Shown piece by piece: positions 9,113 to 15,720 of a DNA stretch of 24,719 nucleotides. The notes beneath the pieces were generated by a model. The model was not told the DNA's origin and ran no database searches. It worked only from the letters and a program-made list of their open reading frames with translations. The position numbers and the translations under genes are program-made. Source of the stretch: JAKFWI01 sp035549875 (GTDB taxonomy: Bacteria; Pseudomonadota; Alphaproteobacteria; Caulobacterales; Aquidulcibacteraceae); the NCBI GenBank assembly GCA_035549875.1, contig DASZPV010000083.1:1-24719 (forward strand), written 5' to 3'. Within the stretch, counting starts at the first letter, position 1. Each line of letters starts with the position of its first letter.

Positions 9113-9573
9113 TTTGCGCGCCCCTTTGTTTCGGCGGCCAGCTTGATCGCTTTGCGAATGCGGACATACGCCATGCACCGGCACAGATTGCCGCTCATCG
9201 CACGGTCGATGTCAGAATCGGTCGGGTTCGGATTGCTTGTCAGCAGCGCAGCGGCCTGCATGATCTGGCCCGACTGGCAATATCCGCATTGCGGGACCTG
9301 GCTTTGCGTCCAGGCAATTTGCAGCGGATGAGCGCCCTTTGGATCGAGCCCTTCGATTGTCGTGACCTTGGCGTTGGCGACGGCGCTGATGGGCGTCATG
9401 CACGAGCGCCTGGCCTGGCCATCGATGTGCACGGTGCAGGCGCCGCACATCCCGATGCCACAGCCGAACTTGGTGCCTTTGAGACCGACCTCATCGCGTA
9501 TGGCCCAAAGCAGGGGCGTGTCAGCCGGCCCCTGAACGGACACCTTCCGTCCATTGAGTTGGAATGTGGTCAT
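9109..9573 (-). CDS. [2Fe-2S] small subunit of the molybdenum hydroxylase (IorA-like)
   Basis: A 154-residue iron-sulfur subunit, full length for the family. The N-terminal plant-ferredoxin-like domain binds one cluster through C38, C43, C46 and C58 ('GCGIGMCGACTVHIDG'). The C-terminal helical domain binds the second through C96, C99, C131 and C133 ('CGYCQSGQIM', 'GNLCRC'). The usual 'CRCxTY' is here 'CRCMAY', a mild variation. It has no signal peptide of its own and is expected to be exported attached to the Tat-tagged large subunit. The ATG at 9573 has GGAGGCGAGG upstream, and the stop overlaps the large-subunit start by 4 nt (ATGA), so the two form a tight two-gene operon. Electrons pass from Mo through the two clusters to an external acceptor. 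No FAD subunit and no dedicated maturation gene is present in the window. Confidence 0.93.
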   Translation of the reverse strand: MTTFQLNGRKVSVQGPADTPLLWAIRDEVGLKGTKFGCGIGMCGACTVHIDGQARRSCMTPISAVANAKVTTIEGLDPKGAHPLQIAWTQSQVPQCGYCQSGQIMQAAALLTSNPNPTDSDIDRAMSGNLCRCMAYVRIRKAIKLAAETKGRAK

Positions 9574-9737
9574 GGATCCTCGCCTCCCACCTTCTTATGG
9601 GCGATACGAAGCTACTCCGCGTCCCCGGATGCAACCTTTTTCTGTACGCCACTCCCCTCCGGAATGGGGCAACGCCGGCAGGATGGCGCTGTCCGCTCGC
9701 TTGAACGGCGCCGCCGGGCGCGCGAGGGTGGGGCGCC

Positions 9738-10583
9738 GTGACCTTGACCCTTCTCTCCGCCTGGAAATCCGCCCGCGACCGGCTCGCGGCGGCGGGTGTG
9801 GATTCTCCGGCGCTCGATGCGCGGATGCTGATCGAGGCTGCAACCGGCGTGACGCGGCTGGAGATTGTCACTGATCCTTATCGCGCGCTGGATGCTGACG
9901 CGCAGGCGCGCGCCGAGGCGTTGATCGTGCGGCGCGAAGCGCGCGAGCCGGTTTCGCAGATCGTAGGCTATCGGGATTTTCGCGTGCATCGGTTTGCGGT
10001 GACGAAGGATGTGCTGACGCCCCGGCCGGAGACGGAATTACTGGTCGAGGTCGCGTTGGAGCGCGTGGCGCTGGAGATTCCACAGCGCGTGGTGGACTTC
10101 GGAATCGGATCAGGCGCGATCCTGCTTTCGATTTTGTCGCAGCGGCCGCTGGCCGATGGCGTGGGCGTCGATATCAGCCGCGAGGCGCTGGCGGTCGCCA
10201 AGCAGAATGCAGCGGCCCTGGAGATCGAGCGCGTGACGTTCGTGCATTCCGATTGGGATGCCGAGGTCGACGGGCTTTTCGATCTCGTGGTTTCCAATCC
10301 GCCCTATATCCGCACCGGCGCGCTTTCGCTGCTGGACCCCGAAGTGGGGCGCTATGAGCCGTACCTGGCGCTTGATGGCGGACCTGACGGGCTGGACGGC
10401 TATCGCGCCGTGCTGGCGGCGGCCCGGCGCCTGCTGAAGCCCGGCGGCTCGTTCGCGGTGGAGCTGGGGCAGGGCCAAGCCGAGGCGGTGTGGGCGCTGG
10501 CGGATGAAATCCGCTTAATGCCGGAGGATGTGCGCGACGATTTGGCTGGTATCGCGAGGGTTCTGGTCGGCAGGGCGCTGTGA
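9738..10583 (+). CDS. prmC: Peptide chain release factor N5-glutamine methyltransferase
   Basis: A 281-residue HemK/PrmC enzyme that methylates the Gln of the GGQ motif in release factors RF1/RF2 using SAM. An N-terminal helical domain (about 1-90) includes 'EPVSQIVGYRDF'. The Rossmann methyltransferase domain has 'VVDFGIGSGAILLSIL' (SAM site; the usual DLGTGSG is altered to DFGIGSG) and the diagnostic N187-P-P-Y190 in 'VVSNPPYIR'. The start is a GTG at 9738 with a purine-rich 'GAGGGTGGGG' just before it. In many Alphaproteobacteria prfA lies directly upstream and a DUF4167 gene and clpB downstream. Here the downstream order is kept but the upstream neighbour is the divergent molybdenum hydroxylase. 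The 164 nt between them hold only a possible short GC-rich hairpin (CCCC...GGGG near 9655-9670). Confidence 0.95.
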   Translation: MTLTLLSAWKSARDRLAAAGVDSPALDARMLIEAATGVTRLEIVTDPYRALDADAQARAEALIVRREAREPVSQIVGYRDFRVHRFAVTKDVLTPRPETELLVEVALERVALEIPQRVVDFGIGSGAILLSILSQRPLADGVGVDISREALAVAKQNAAALEIERVTFVHSDWDAEVDGLFDLVVSNPPYIRTGALSLLDPEVGRYEPYLALDGGPDGLDGYRAVLAAARRLLKPGGSFAVELGQGQAEAVWALADEIRLMPEDVRDDLAGIARVLVGRAL

Positions 10584-10739
10584 TCTTCGTGAAAAACCCC
10601 TTGGAAAGAACGGCGGCGCAGGCTAGCTATGGATACAGGACTTCCAGGCGCAGGACGCGGGGGTTAGGCGTTCAAAGCCAAGTCCGAAGGGTGGGCTGCT
10701 CCATAAAGGTTAGACGGAGCGGCCGGCGCGTAATGGGCG

Positions 10740-10757
10740 CGCATTCGCCGAAATGCG
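10740..10757 (+). other. Perfect stem-loop in the DUF4167 leader
   Basis: Six paired bases CGCATT/AATGCG enclose the six-base loop CGCCGA. There is no T-run after it, so it is not an obvious intrinsic terminator. It may be part of a folded leader. Confidence 0.45.
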
Positions 10758-10817
10758 GAAGAAACCCGGCGTAAGGCTCGGCGGCTCCAACGAGCGGCCA
10801 GGGCGACGCTAAACCGA

Positions 10818-10862
10818 GTAACCAAGCCAGTAACTAGGCCCGTAACCAAGCCAGTACTAAGG
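10818..10862 (+). repeat. 12-nt tandem repeat (about 3.7 copies) before the DUF4167 gene
   Basis: The unit GTAACCAAGCCA occurs at 10818-10829 and again, identical, at 10842-10853. Between them is the diverged copy GTAACTAGGCCC (10830-10841), and a partial copy GTACTAAGG starts at 10854. The array ends about 15 nt before the DUF4167 start codon, so it would be in the 5' untranslated region if transcription starts upstream. Confidence 0.8.
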
Positions 10863-10877
10863 ACGAACGGAAGTCTC

Positions 10878-11654
10878 ATGAAGCGTCAGCGCGGCCGAGG
10901 CCGCAAACCGGGCGGCGGCGGCAATTATAGCGGCGGCGGCGGTGGAGGTCACGGCAATCACCCCAATCGTACGCTGGAGAGCAATGGGCCGGATATAAAG
11001 ATCCGCGGCTCAGCCTCGCATCTGTACGAAAAATACGTGCAGCTTTCCCGGGATGCTTCCACCTCCGGGGACCGGGTGCTGTCGGAGAGCTACGCCCAAT
11101 ATGCCGAGCACTATTACCGCATGCTCCGGGCGATGCAGCCGCAGACGCCGGTCTATGAGCCGGCCCGATTTGGCCAGGACCTTGATTATGAGAACGAAGA
11201 GGGTGGTGAAGACGGCGAAGGCGCCGAAGGCGAGGGGCACGAGGGCGCCGAAGCTGGCGGCGAAGGCCAGCAACAGCATTACGCCCAGCGCGAGCAGCGC
11301 CAGCCTTATCAGGGCGAGAACCGCAATGGCGGCCAGTATCGCGACCGGCAGTACAACAACAATTTCCGCGACCGTGATCGCGGGCCGCGTCCCGAACGCA
11401 CGGAGCAACGCCACGAGCCGCGCGCCGAAGCCGCCGAACAGCCGTTTGAAGGCGAACCGCCGCGTCAGGAAGTGGCGGCCGAGGAAGCCGGCGCCGAGGG
11501 CCAGGATCGCGGCAATCGCCGGCGCCGTGGCCGCAGCCGCTATCGCGGGCCGGATGATCGTGGTCCCCGCGTAGAGGGCGAAAACCAGGCCGAAGGCGGC
11601 GGCGCCGTTGAAGGCTTTGGCGACGCGGTCCCGGCTTTCGTCGGCAACGAATAG
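10878..11654 (+). CDS. DUF4167 domain-containing protein
   Basis: A 258-residue protein. The N-terminus is basic and glycine-rich ('MKRQRGRGRKPGGGG', then a Gly run). The conserved DUF4167 core lies at about residues 30-90, 'DIKIRGSASHLYEKYVQLSRDA' broken by a 'SESYAQYAEHYYRMLRAM' helix. The rest is low complexity: first acidic Glu/Gly, then Gln/Asn/Arg-rich with 'NRRRRGRSRYRGP' near the end. This composition is typical of disordered, possibly RNA-binding proteins, but the family has no established function known to me. Its place between prmC and clpB is a conserved alphaproteobacterial arrangement. The ATG at 10878 has GGAAG 4 nt upstream and follows a repeat-bearing leader. Confidence 0.92.
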   Translation: MKRQRGRGRKPGGGGNYSGGGGGGHGNHPNRTLESNGPDIKIRGSASHLYEKYVQLSRDASTSGDRVLSESYAQYAEHYYRMLRAMQPQTPVYEPARFGQDLDYENEEGGEDGEGAEGEGHEGAEAGGEGQQQHYAQREQRQPYQGENRNGGQYRDRQYNNNFRDRDRGPRPERTEQRHEPRAEAAEQPFEGEPPRQEVAAEEAGAEGQDRGNRRRRGRSRYRGPDDRGPRVEGENQAEGGGAVEGFGDAVPAFVGNE

Positions 11655-11664
11655 AATTGATCCC

Positions 11665-11691
11665 ACGCAAGGGCATGCCGGGCCCTTGTGT
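11665..11691 (+). terminator. Stem-loop after the DUF4167 gene (possible terminator)
   Basis: ACGCAAGGGC (11665-11674) pairs with GCCCTTGTGT (11682-11691) over 10 bp including one G-U pair; the loop is ATGCCGG. It lies 10 nt past the DUF4167 stop. There is no T-tract, so termination is uncertain. Its right arm contains the CTTG of a possible heat-shock promoter for clpB. Confidence 0.45.
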
Positions 11692-11712
11692 GCTAAACGG
11701 CCACTCCTACCT
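11685..11712 (+). promoter_or_regulatory. Possible RpoH (sigma-32) promoter of clpB
   Basis: CTTG at 11685-11688 is followed after 17 nt by CCTACCT at 11706-11712. This resembles the alphaproteobacterial RpoH pattern CTTG-N17-CYTATNT with one mismatch. It is about 70 nt upstream of the clpB start, and clpB is a classic RpoH target. The match was found by eye and short motifs occur by chance. Confidence 0.4.
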
Positions 11713-11784
11713 CGGTAGCGGCAGCGCGGCCCGTCGCCTCTTAAGGGGCGGGACAGACGCTGTCGTTCGATAGGGGATGCCGGA

Positions 11785-14382
11785 ATGGATCTCGAGAAAT
11801 TCACAGAGCGCGCCCAGGGCATGATCCAGGCGGCGCAAACGATCGCCCTCCGCGAACGCAACCAGCAATTCCTCAGCGAGCATTTGCTCAAGGCGCTGCT
11901 GGACGATCCCGAAGGCCTGGCCTCCGGCCTGATGCGCGCCGCTGGCGCGCGGCCGGATGTGGCGAAGGCCGAGGTCGACAAAGCCGTCGCGGCGCTGCCG
12001 AAAATCGAAGGCGGCGGCGATCAGCTTTATCTTGCTCCGTCGCTGTCGCGCGCGCTCGATGCGGCGCAACAGGCGGCGACGAAGGCAGGCGATTCCTACG
12101 TCACCGCCGAACGGGTTCTGTTCGGCCTGCTGATTACGCCGGACGGCAAAGCCGCCGACATGCTCAAGAAGGCCGGCCTCACGCCGAACGGTCTGGAAAA
12201 GGCCATTACCGAACTGCGCAAGGGCCGCACGGCGCAATCGTCCGGCGCCGAAGGCCAGTACGATGCGCTGAAGAAATACGCGCGCGACCTCACCGAAGCG
12301 GCCCGCGCCGGCAAGCTCGATCCGGTGATCGGGCGCGACGAGGAAATCCGCCGCACGATCCAGGTGCTGAGCCGGCGCACCAAGAACAATCCCGTGCTGA
12401 TTGGCGAACCCGGCGTCGGCAAGACGGCGATCGCCGAGGGCCTGGCGCTGCGGATCATCAACGGCGACGTGCCCGAGAGCCTGAAGGGCAAGAAGCTGCT
12501 TTCGCTCGACATGGGCTCGCTGATCGCCGGCGCGAAATTCCGCGGCGAGTTCGAGGAGCGGCTTAAAGCCGTGCTGTCGGAAGTCACCTCCGCCGAAGGC
12601 GGGGTCATTCTGTTCATCGACGAATTGCACACGCTGGTCGGCGCCGGCAAGGCCGAAGGGGCGATGGACGCGTCAAATCTTCTCAAGCCCGCCCTGGCGC
12701 GCGGCGAACTGCATTGCGTCGGCGCCACCACGCTCGATGAATATCGCAAGCACATTGAAAAAGACGCCGCGCTGGCGCGGCGCTTCCAGCCGGTGTTCGT
12801 GGATGAGCCGAGCGTCGAAGATACGATCTCGATCCTGCGCGGGCTGAAAGAAAAATACGAAGTCCACCACGGCGTGCGTATTTCCGATGCCGCGATCGTG
12901 GCGGCGGCGCAGCTATCGCACCGCTATATTTCCGATCGTTTCCTGCCGGACAAGGCGATCGACCTGATGGATGAGGCGTCCGCGCGGCTGCGCATGCAGG
13001 TCGATTCCAAGCCGGAGGAACTGGATGAAATCGATCGGCGCCTGATGCAGTTGAAGATCGAAGCCGAGGCGCTGAAAAAGGAGAAGGACAAGGCTTCGCA
13101 GGAACGACTCGCCAAGCTGAAGGAAGAGATCGGCCAACTGGAGACGCGATCGGGCGAGATCACGGCTCGCTGGCAAGCCGAAAAGCAGAAACTCCGCGGC
13201 GCCACCAAGGCGAAGGAAGAGTTGGAGCGCCTGCAGAATGATCTGCTCGATGCGCAACGGCGCGGCGATTTCGCCCGCGCCGGCGAAATCAAATATTCGC
13301 TGATTCCCGCGCTGGAAAAGGAAATCGCCGCCGCAGAGGCCGTCGGCGCCGGGCAGGCGGGCCTGGTGCAGGAAGTCGTCGATGAGCAGGCGATCGCCGG
13401 CGTCGTCGCGCGCTGGACCGGCGTGCCGGTGGAAAAAATGCTCGAAGGCGAAAAAGCCAAACTGCTCAAGATGGAGGATTTCCTGCGCGGCCGCGTGGTT
13501 GGGCAGGATGAAGCCTTGCGTGCGGTTTCCGACGCGGTGCGCCGCGCGCGCGCGGGCTTGCAGGATCCGCACCGGCCGATCGGCTCTTTCATGTTCCTGG
13601 GCCCCACGGGCGTCGGCAAGACGGAGCTGACCAAAGCGCTGGCCGATTTCCTGTTCAACGACGACAACGCGATGACTCGCATCGACATGTCGGAATACAT
13701 GGAAAAACATTCCGTGAGCCGGATGATTGGCGCGCCCCCCGGTTACGTCGGTTACGAGGAGGGCGGGGCGCTTACGGAAGCCGTGCGCCGGCGGCCCTAT
13801 CAGGTGGTGCTGTTCGACGAGATCGAGAAAGCGCACCCGGACGTGTTCAATGTGCTGTTGCAAGTGCTCGATGACGGGCGCCTGACGGACGGGCAAGGCC
13901 GCACGGTCGATTTCAAAAACGTCATCCTGATCATGACCAGCAATGCCGGCGCGCAATTCCTCGCCGAACAGGAAGAAGGCGCGGACGTGGATGACGTGCG
14001 CGGCGCGGTGATGGGCGAAGTGCGCGCGCGCTTCCGCCCGGAATTCTTAAACCGTATCGACGAGGTCATCCTGTTCCGCCGCCTTGGCCGGGCGCAGATG
14101 GGCGCGATCGTGGATATCCAGCTCAAGCGCCTCGATAAGCTGCTCGCCACGCGCAACATGACGGTCAGCCTCGATGCGCGCGCGAAAGCCGAGCTGGCCA
14201 AGCGCGGCTACGATCCGGTGTATGGCGCCCGCCCGCTGAAGCGCACGATCCAGAAGGAATTGCAGGACCCGCTCGCGCGCGCGATCCTGGAAGGCCGCGT
14301 GAAGGACGGCGACAAGATCACCGTCACCTTTGACGGCAACGATTTCCTGATCAATGGCGCATCGGAGAGACGGGCGGCTTAG
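11785..14382 (+). CDS. clpB: ATP-dependent disaggregase ClpB
   Basis: An 865-residue Hsp100 chaperone, normal length. The N domain (about 1-145) starts 'MDLEKFTERAQGMIQAAQ'. AAA module 1 has Walker A 'GEPGVGKTA' at about 207-215 and Walker B 'VILFIDELHTLVGAG' at about 274. A long coiled-coil M domain (about 400-525, rich in Lys/Glu) separates it from AAA module 2, with Walker A 'GPTGVGKTE' at about 606-614 and 'VVLFDEIEKAHPDVFN' at about 675. The M domain distinguishes ClpB from ClpA and ClpC, and I see no IGF/L-type ClpP-binding loop. ClpB works as a cytoplasmic hexamer with DnaK to pull proteins out of heat-induced aggregates. The ATG at 11785 has GGGGA upstream. A possible RpoH promoter precedes it and palindromes follow it. 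Confidence 0.98.
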   Translation: MDLEKFTERAQGMIQAAQTIALRERNQQFLSEHLLKALLDDPEGLASGLMRAAGARPDVAKAEVDKAVAALPKIEGGGDQLYLAPSLSRALDAAQQAATKAGDSYVTAERVLFGLLITPDGKAADMLKKAGLTPNGLEKAITELRKGRTAQSSGAEGQYDALKKYARDLTEAARAGKLDPVIGRDEEIRRTIQVLSRRTKNNPVLIGEPGVGKTAIAEGLALRIINGDVPESLKGKKLLSLDMGSLIAGAKFRGEFEERLKAVLSEVTSAEGGVILFIDELHTLVGAGKAEGAMDASNLLKPALARGELHCVGATTLDEYRKHIEKDAALARRFQPVFVDEPSVEDTISILRGLKEKYEVHHGVRISDAAIVAAAQLSHRYISDRFLPDKAIDLMDEASARLRMQVDSKPEELDEIDRRLMQLKIEAEALKKEKDKASQERLAKLKEEIGQLETRSGEITARWQAEKQKLRGATKAKEELERLQNDLLDAQRRGDFARAGEIKYSLIPALEKEIAAAEAVGAGQAGLVQEVVDEQAIAGVVARWTGVPVEKMLEGEKAKLLKMEDFLRGRVVGQDEALRAVSDAVRRARAGLQDPHRPIGSFMFLGPTGVGKTELTKALADFLFNDDNAMTRIDMSEYMEKHSVSRMIGAPPGYVGYEEGGALTEAVRRRPYQVVLFDEIEKAHPDVFNVLLQVLDDGRLTDGQGRTVDFKNVILIMTSNAGAQFLAEQEEGADVDDVRGAVMGEVRARFRPEFLNRIDEVILFRRLGRAQMGAIVDIQLKRLDKLLATRNMTVSLDARAKAELAKRGYDPVYGARPLKRTIQKELQDPLARAILEGRVKDGDKITVTFDGNDFLINGASERRAA

Positions 14383-14405
14383 TTCTTCGAACTAGCCTTG
14401 CTTAC

Positions 14406-14431
14406 TGGGCTCCCGCGAAGGCGGGAGCCCA
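14406..14431. terminator. Perfect 11-bp palindrome after clpB (bidirectional terminator or dispersed repeat)
   Basis: TGGGCTCCCGC (14406-14416), loop GAAG, then GCGGGAGCCCA (14421-14431) form a perfect stem 24 nt past the clpB stop, between convergent genes. No T-run follows. Palindromes with a CCCGCGAAGGCGGG-like core are frequent dispersed intergenic repeats in alphaproteobacterial genomes, so it may be a member of such a family that also acts as a terminator. Confidence 0.7.
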
Positions 14432-14476
14432 TAATCCCAGCCTTCTCAGAATATTCCCAGACGGTGGCGGTTATGG

Positions 14477-14506
14477 GCCCCGGTCTTCGCTATGCGAAAC
14501 CGGGGC
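14477..14506. terminator. Second palindrome in the clpB/cheR convergent gap
   Basis: GCCCCGGT (14477-14484) pairs with ACCGGGGC (14499-14506), and inside it TTCGC pairs with GCGAA around the loop TAT, leaving a single bulged C. It lies 13 nt past the stop of the minus-strand cheR gene and could end that operon, or be another copy of a dispersed palindrome. Confidence 0.6.
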
Positions 14507-14518
14507 TTAGCGCTTCAC

Positions 14519-15355
14519 CTAAGCCGCGCGCCGTGCCGCCGTCGTGCGCGTGTATATCCCCGGCCGCGCGCCGGCCTGCATGAACGGGGTGATCGTGCCG
14601 GCGGTGGTTTCGCCTTCGCCGAGGATCAGATAGCCGTCATCGGTCAGCACGGCGCCGATGCGGTCAAGCGCGGCGCTGCGGCTATCGTCGTCGAAGCCGC
14701 CGAGCACGTTGCGGCAGAATACGATATCGAACTGGCCGAGCGGCGCTGCATCGCTCAGCAAATTGTGCGCTTGCAGTTTCACGCGCGCGCGGACCCGGTC
14801 GCTGATGCGCCACTGCTCGCCGAATTTCTCGAAATGGCGGACAAGGTACTGGATCGGCAGCCCGCGCTGGACTTCAAATTGCGAATAAATCCCCGCGCGG
14901 GCCTTTTCCAGGATGCGGGGGGAGATGTCGGTGGCGAGGATTTCGCAATCGAGTAGGCGGCCCTCGGTTTTCATTTCTTCCAGCAGGATGGCGAGCGAGT
15001 AGGGCTCCTGGCCTGAGGCGCAGCCGGCGCTCCATATCCGCAGGCGCGTGCTCGGGCGGCGCGCGGCGATGTCTGCGGTCATCACATTGCGGAAGAAATC
15101 GAACGGCGCGCGATCACGAAAGAATTGCGTTTCATTGTTGATCAGCGTGTCGGCGATGGCGGTGATCAGGCGCTCGTCGCGCCGTGCGCGCGCCGTGGTG
15201 ATCAACTCCTGCACCGAAAGGAAGCCTTCGCGGCGCGCGATCGTGCCGGCGCGGGTTTCGATCAAGTGCGCTTTTTCCGGCGGCAACACGATGCCGCTGC
15301 GCGCCAGCAATTCGCGCGCGACATAGGCATAGTCGGATTGCGAAAGGGCGGTCAT
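14519..15355 (-). CDS. cheR: CheR-type protein-glutamate O-methyltransferase
   Basis: A 278-residue SAM-dependent methyltransferase of the CheR family, which methylates glutamates of chemoreceptors. An N-terminal helical domain (about 1-75) ends in 'NNETQFFRD' (74-81), the CheR signature NETxFFRD. The SAM-binding segment 'WSAGCASGQEPYSLA' is at about 108-122, 'ILATDISPRILEKAR' follows, and 'FDIVFCRNVL' lies near residue 210, all typical. Its ATG shares one base with the stop of the receiver gene (TGATG), so the two are translationally coupled. No methyl-accepting receptor, CheB or CheW gene is in the window, so its target may be encoded elsewhere or may not be a classical chemoreceptor. The assignment to the family is firm; a role in swimming is not shown. 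Confidence 0.93.
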   Translation of the reverse strand: MTALSQSDYAYVARELLARSGIVLPPEKAHLIETRAGTIARREGFLSVQELITTARARRDERLITAIADTLINNETQFFRDRAPFDFFRNVMTADIAARRPSTRLRIWSAGCASGQEPYSLAILLEEMKTEGRLLDCEILATDISPRILEKARAGIYSQFEVQRGLPIQYLVRHFEKFGEQWRISDRVRARVKLQAHNLLSDAAPLGQFDIVFCRNVLGGFDDDSRSAALDRIGAVLTDDGYLILGEGETTAGTITPFMQAGARPGIYTRTTAARRAA

Positions 15356-15720
15356 CAGATCAGGCCCGCCTCGACGAATTTGGACTGCAGGATCTGCCCG
15401 TCGAACGGCTTCATGATGTATTCGTCGGCGCCGGCGCGGATCGCTTCTGAGATGTGATCGACGTCGTTCTCCGTGGTGCAGAACACGACCACGGGGCGTT
15501 CGCCGCCGGGTTCGCGGCGCAATTGGCGCACGAACTCGATGCCGGTCATCACCGGCATGTTCCAGTCAAGCAGGACGGCGTCGGGCATCTGCTTGCGACA
15601 GGCAGTGAGCGCTTCGAGCCCGTCGCCGGCCTCTGACGTGGCGAACGCCAGGTCGTCCAGGATGCGCCGCGCGACCTTGCGGATCACGCGGCTGTCATCG
15701 ACCACGAGGCAGGATTTCAT
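15355..15720 (-). CDS. CheY-like single-domain response regulator
   Basis: A 121-residue stand-alone receiver domain. The acidic pocket is D8-D9, the phospho-acceptor is D52 in 'VLLDWNMP', the switch threonine is T82 in 'VVFCTTEND', and the conserved lysine is K104 in 'YIMKPFD'. No output domain follows, as in CheY. It lies between the CheA-like kinase and cheR, overlapping the kinase by 4 nt (ATGA) and cheR by 1 nt. The kinase is therefore its likely phosphate donor, with ChpT a second candidate. The C-terminal 'ILQSKFVEAGLI' distinguishes it from DivK and CpdR, as far as I can recall those proteins. All catalytic residues are present. Confidence 0.92.
   Translation of the reverse strand: MKSCLVVDDSRVIRKVARRILDDLAFATSEAGDGLEALTACRKQMPDAVLLDWNMPVMTGIEFVRQLRREPGGERPVVVFCTTENDVDHISEAIRAGADEYIMKPFDGQILQSKFVEAGLI

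Larger units (their letters stand above)
10584..10877 (+). promoter_or_regulatory. Leader/intergenic region upstream of the DUF4167 gene
   Basis: A 294-nt stretch between prmC and the DUF4167 gene with no credible ORF. It contains a perfect 6-bp hairpin (CGCATT, loop CGCCGA, AATGCG) at 10740-10757, a weaker GCTCC...GGAGC pairing near 10699-10720, and a run of 12-nt repeats at 10818-10862. The Shine-Dalgarno region (GGAAG) of the DUF4167 gene follows. It could be a structured 5' leader or simply promoter DNA; no known riboswitch family is recognised. Confidence 0.4.

Noticed and set aside
10664..10879. Minus-strand small ORF with a TGLVTGLVTGLVT repeat
   Set aside because: The peptide repeat only reflects the 12-nt DNA tandem repeat in the leader; there is no ribosome site or homology.
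12913..13956. Minus-strand open frame of 347 codons
   Set aside because: Antisense to clpB; a by-product of GC-rich codon use.
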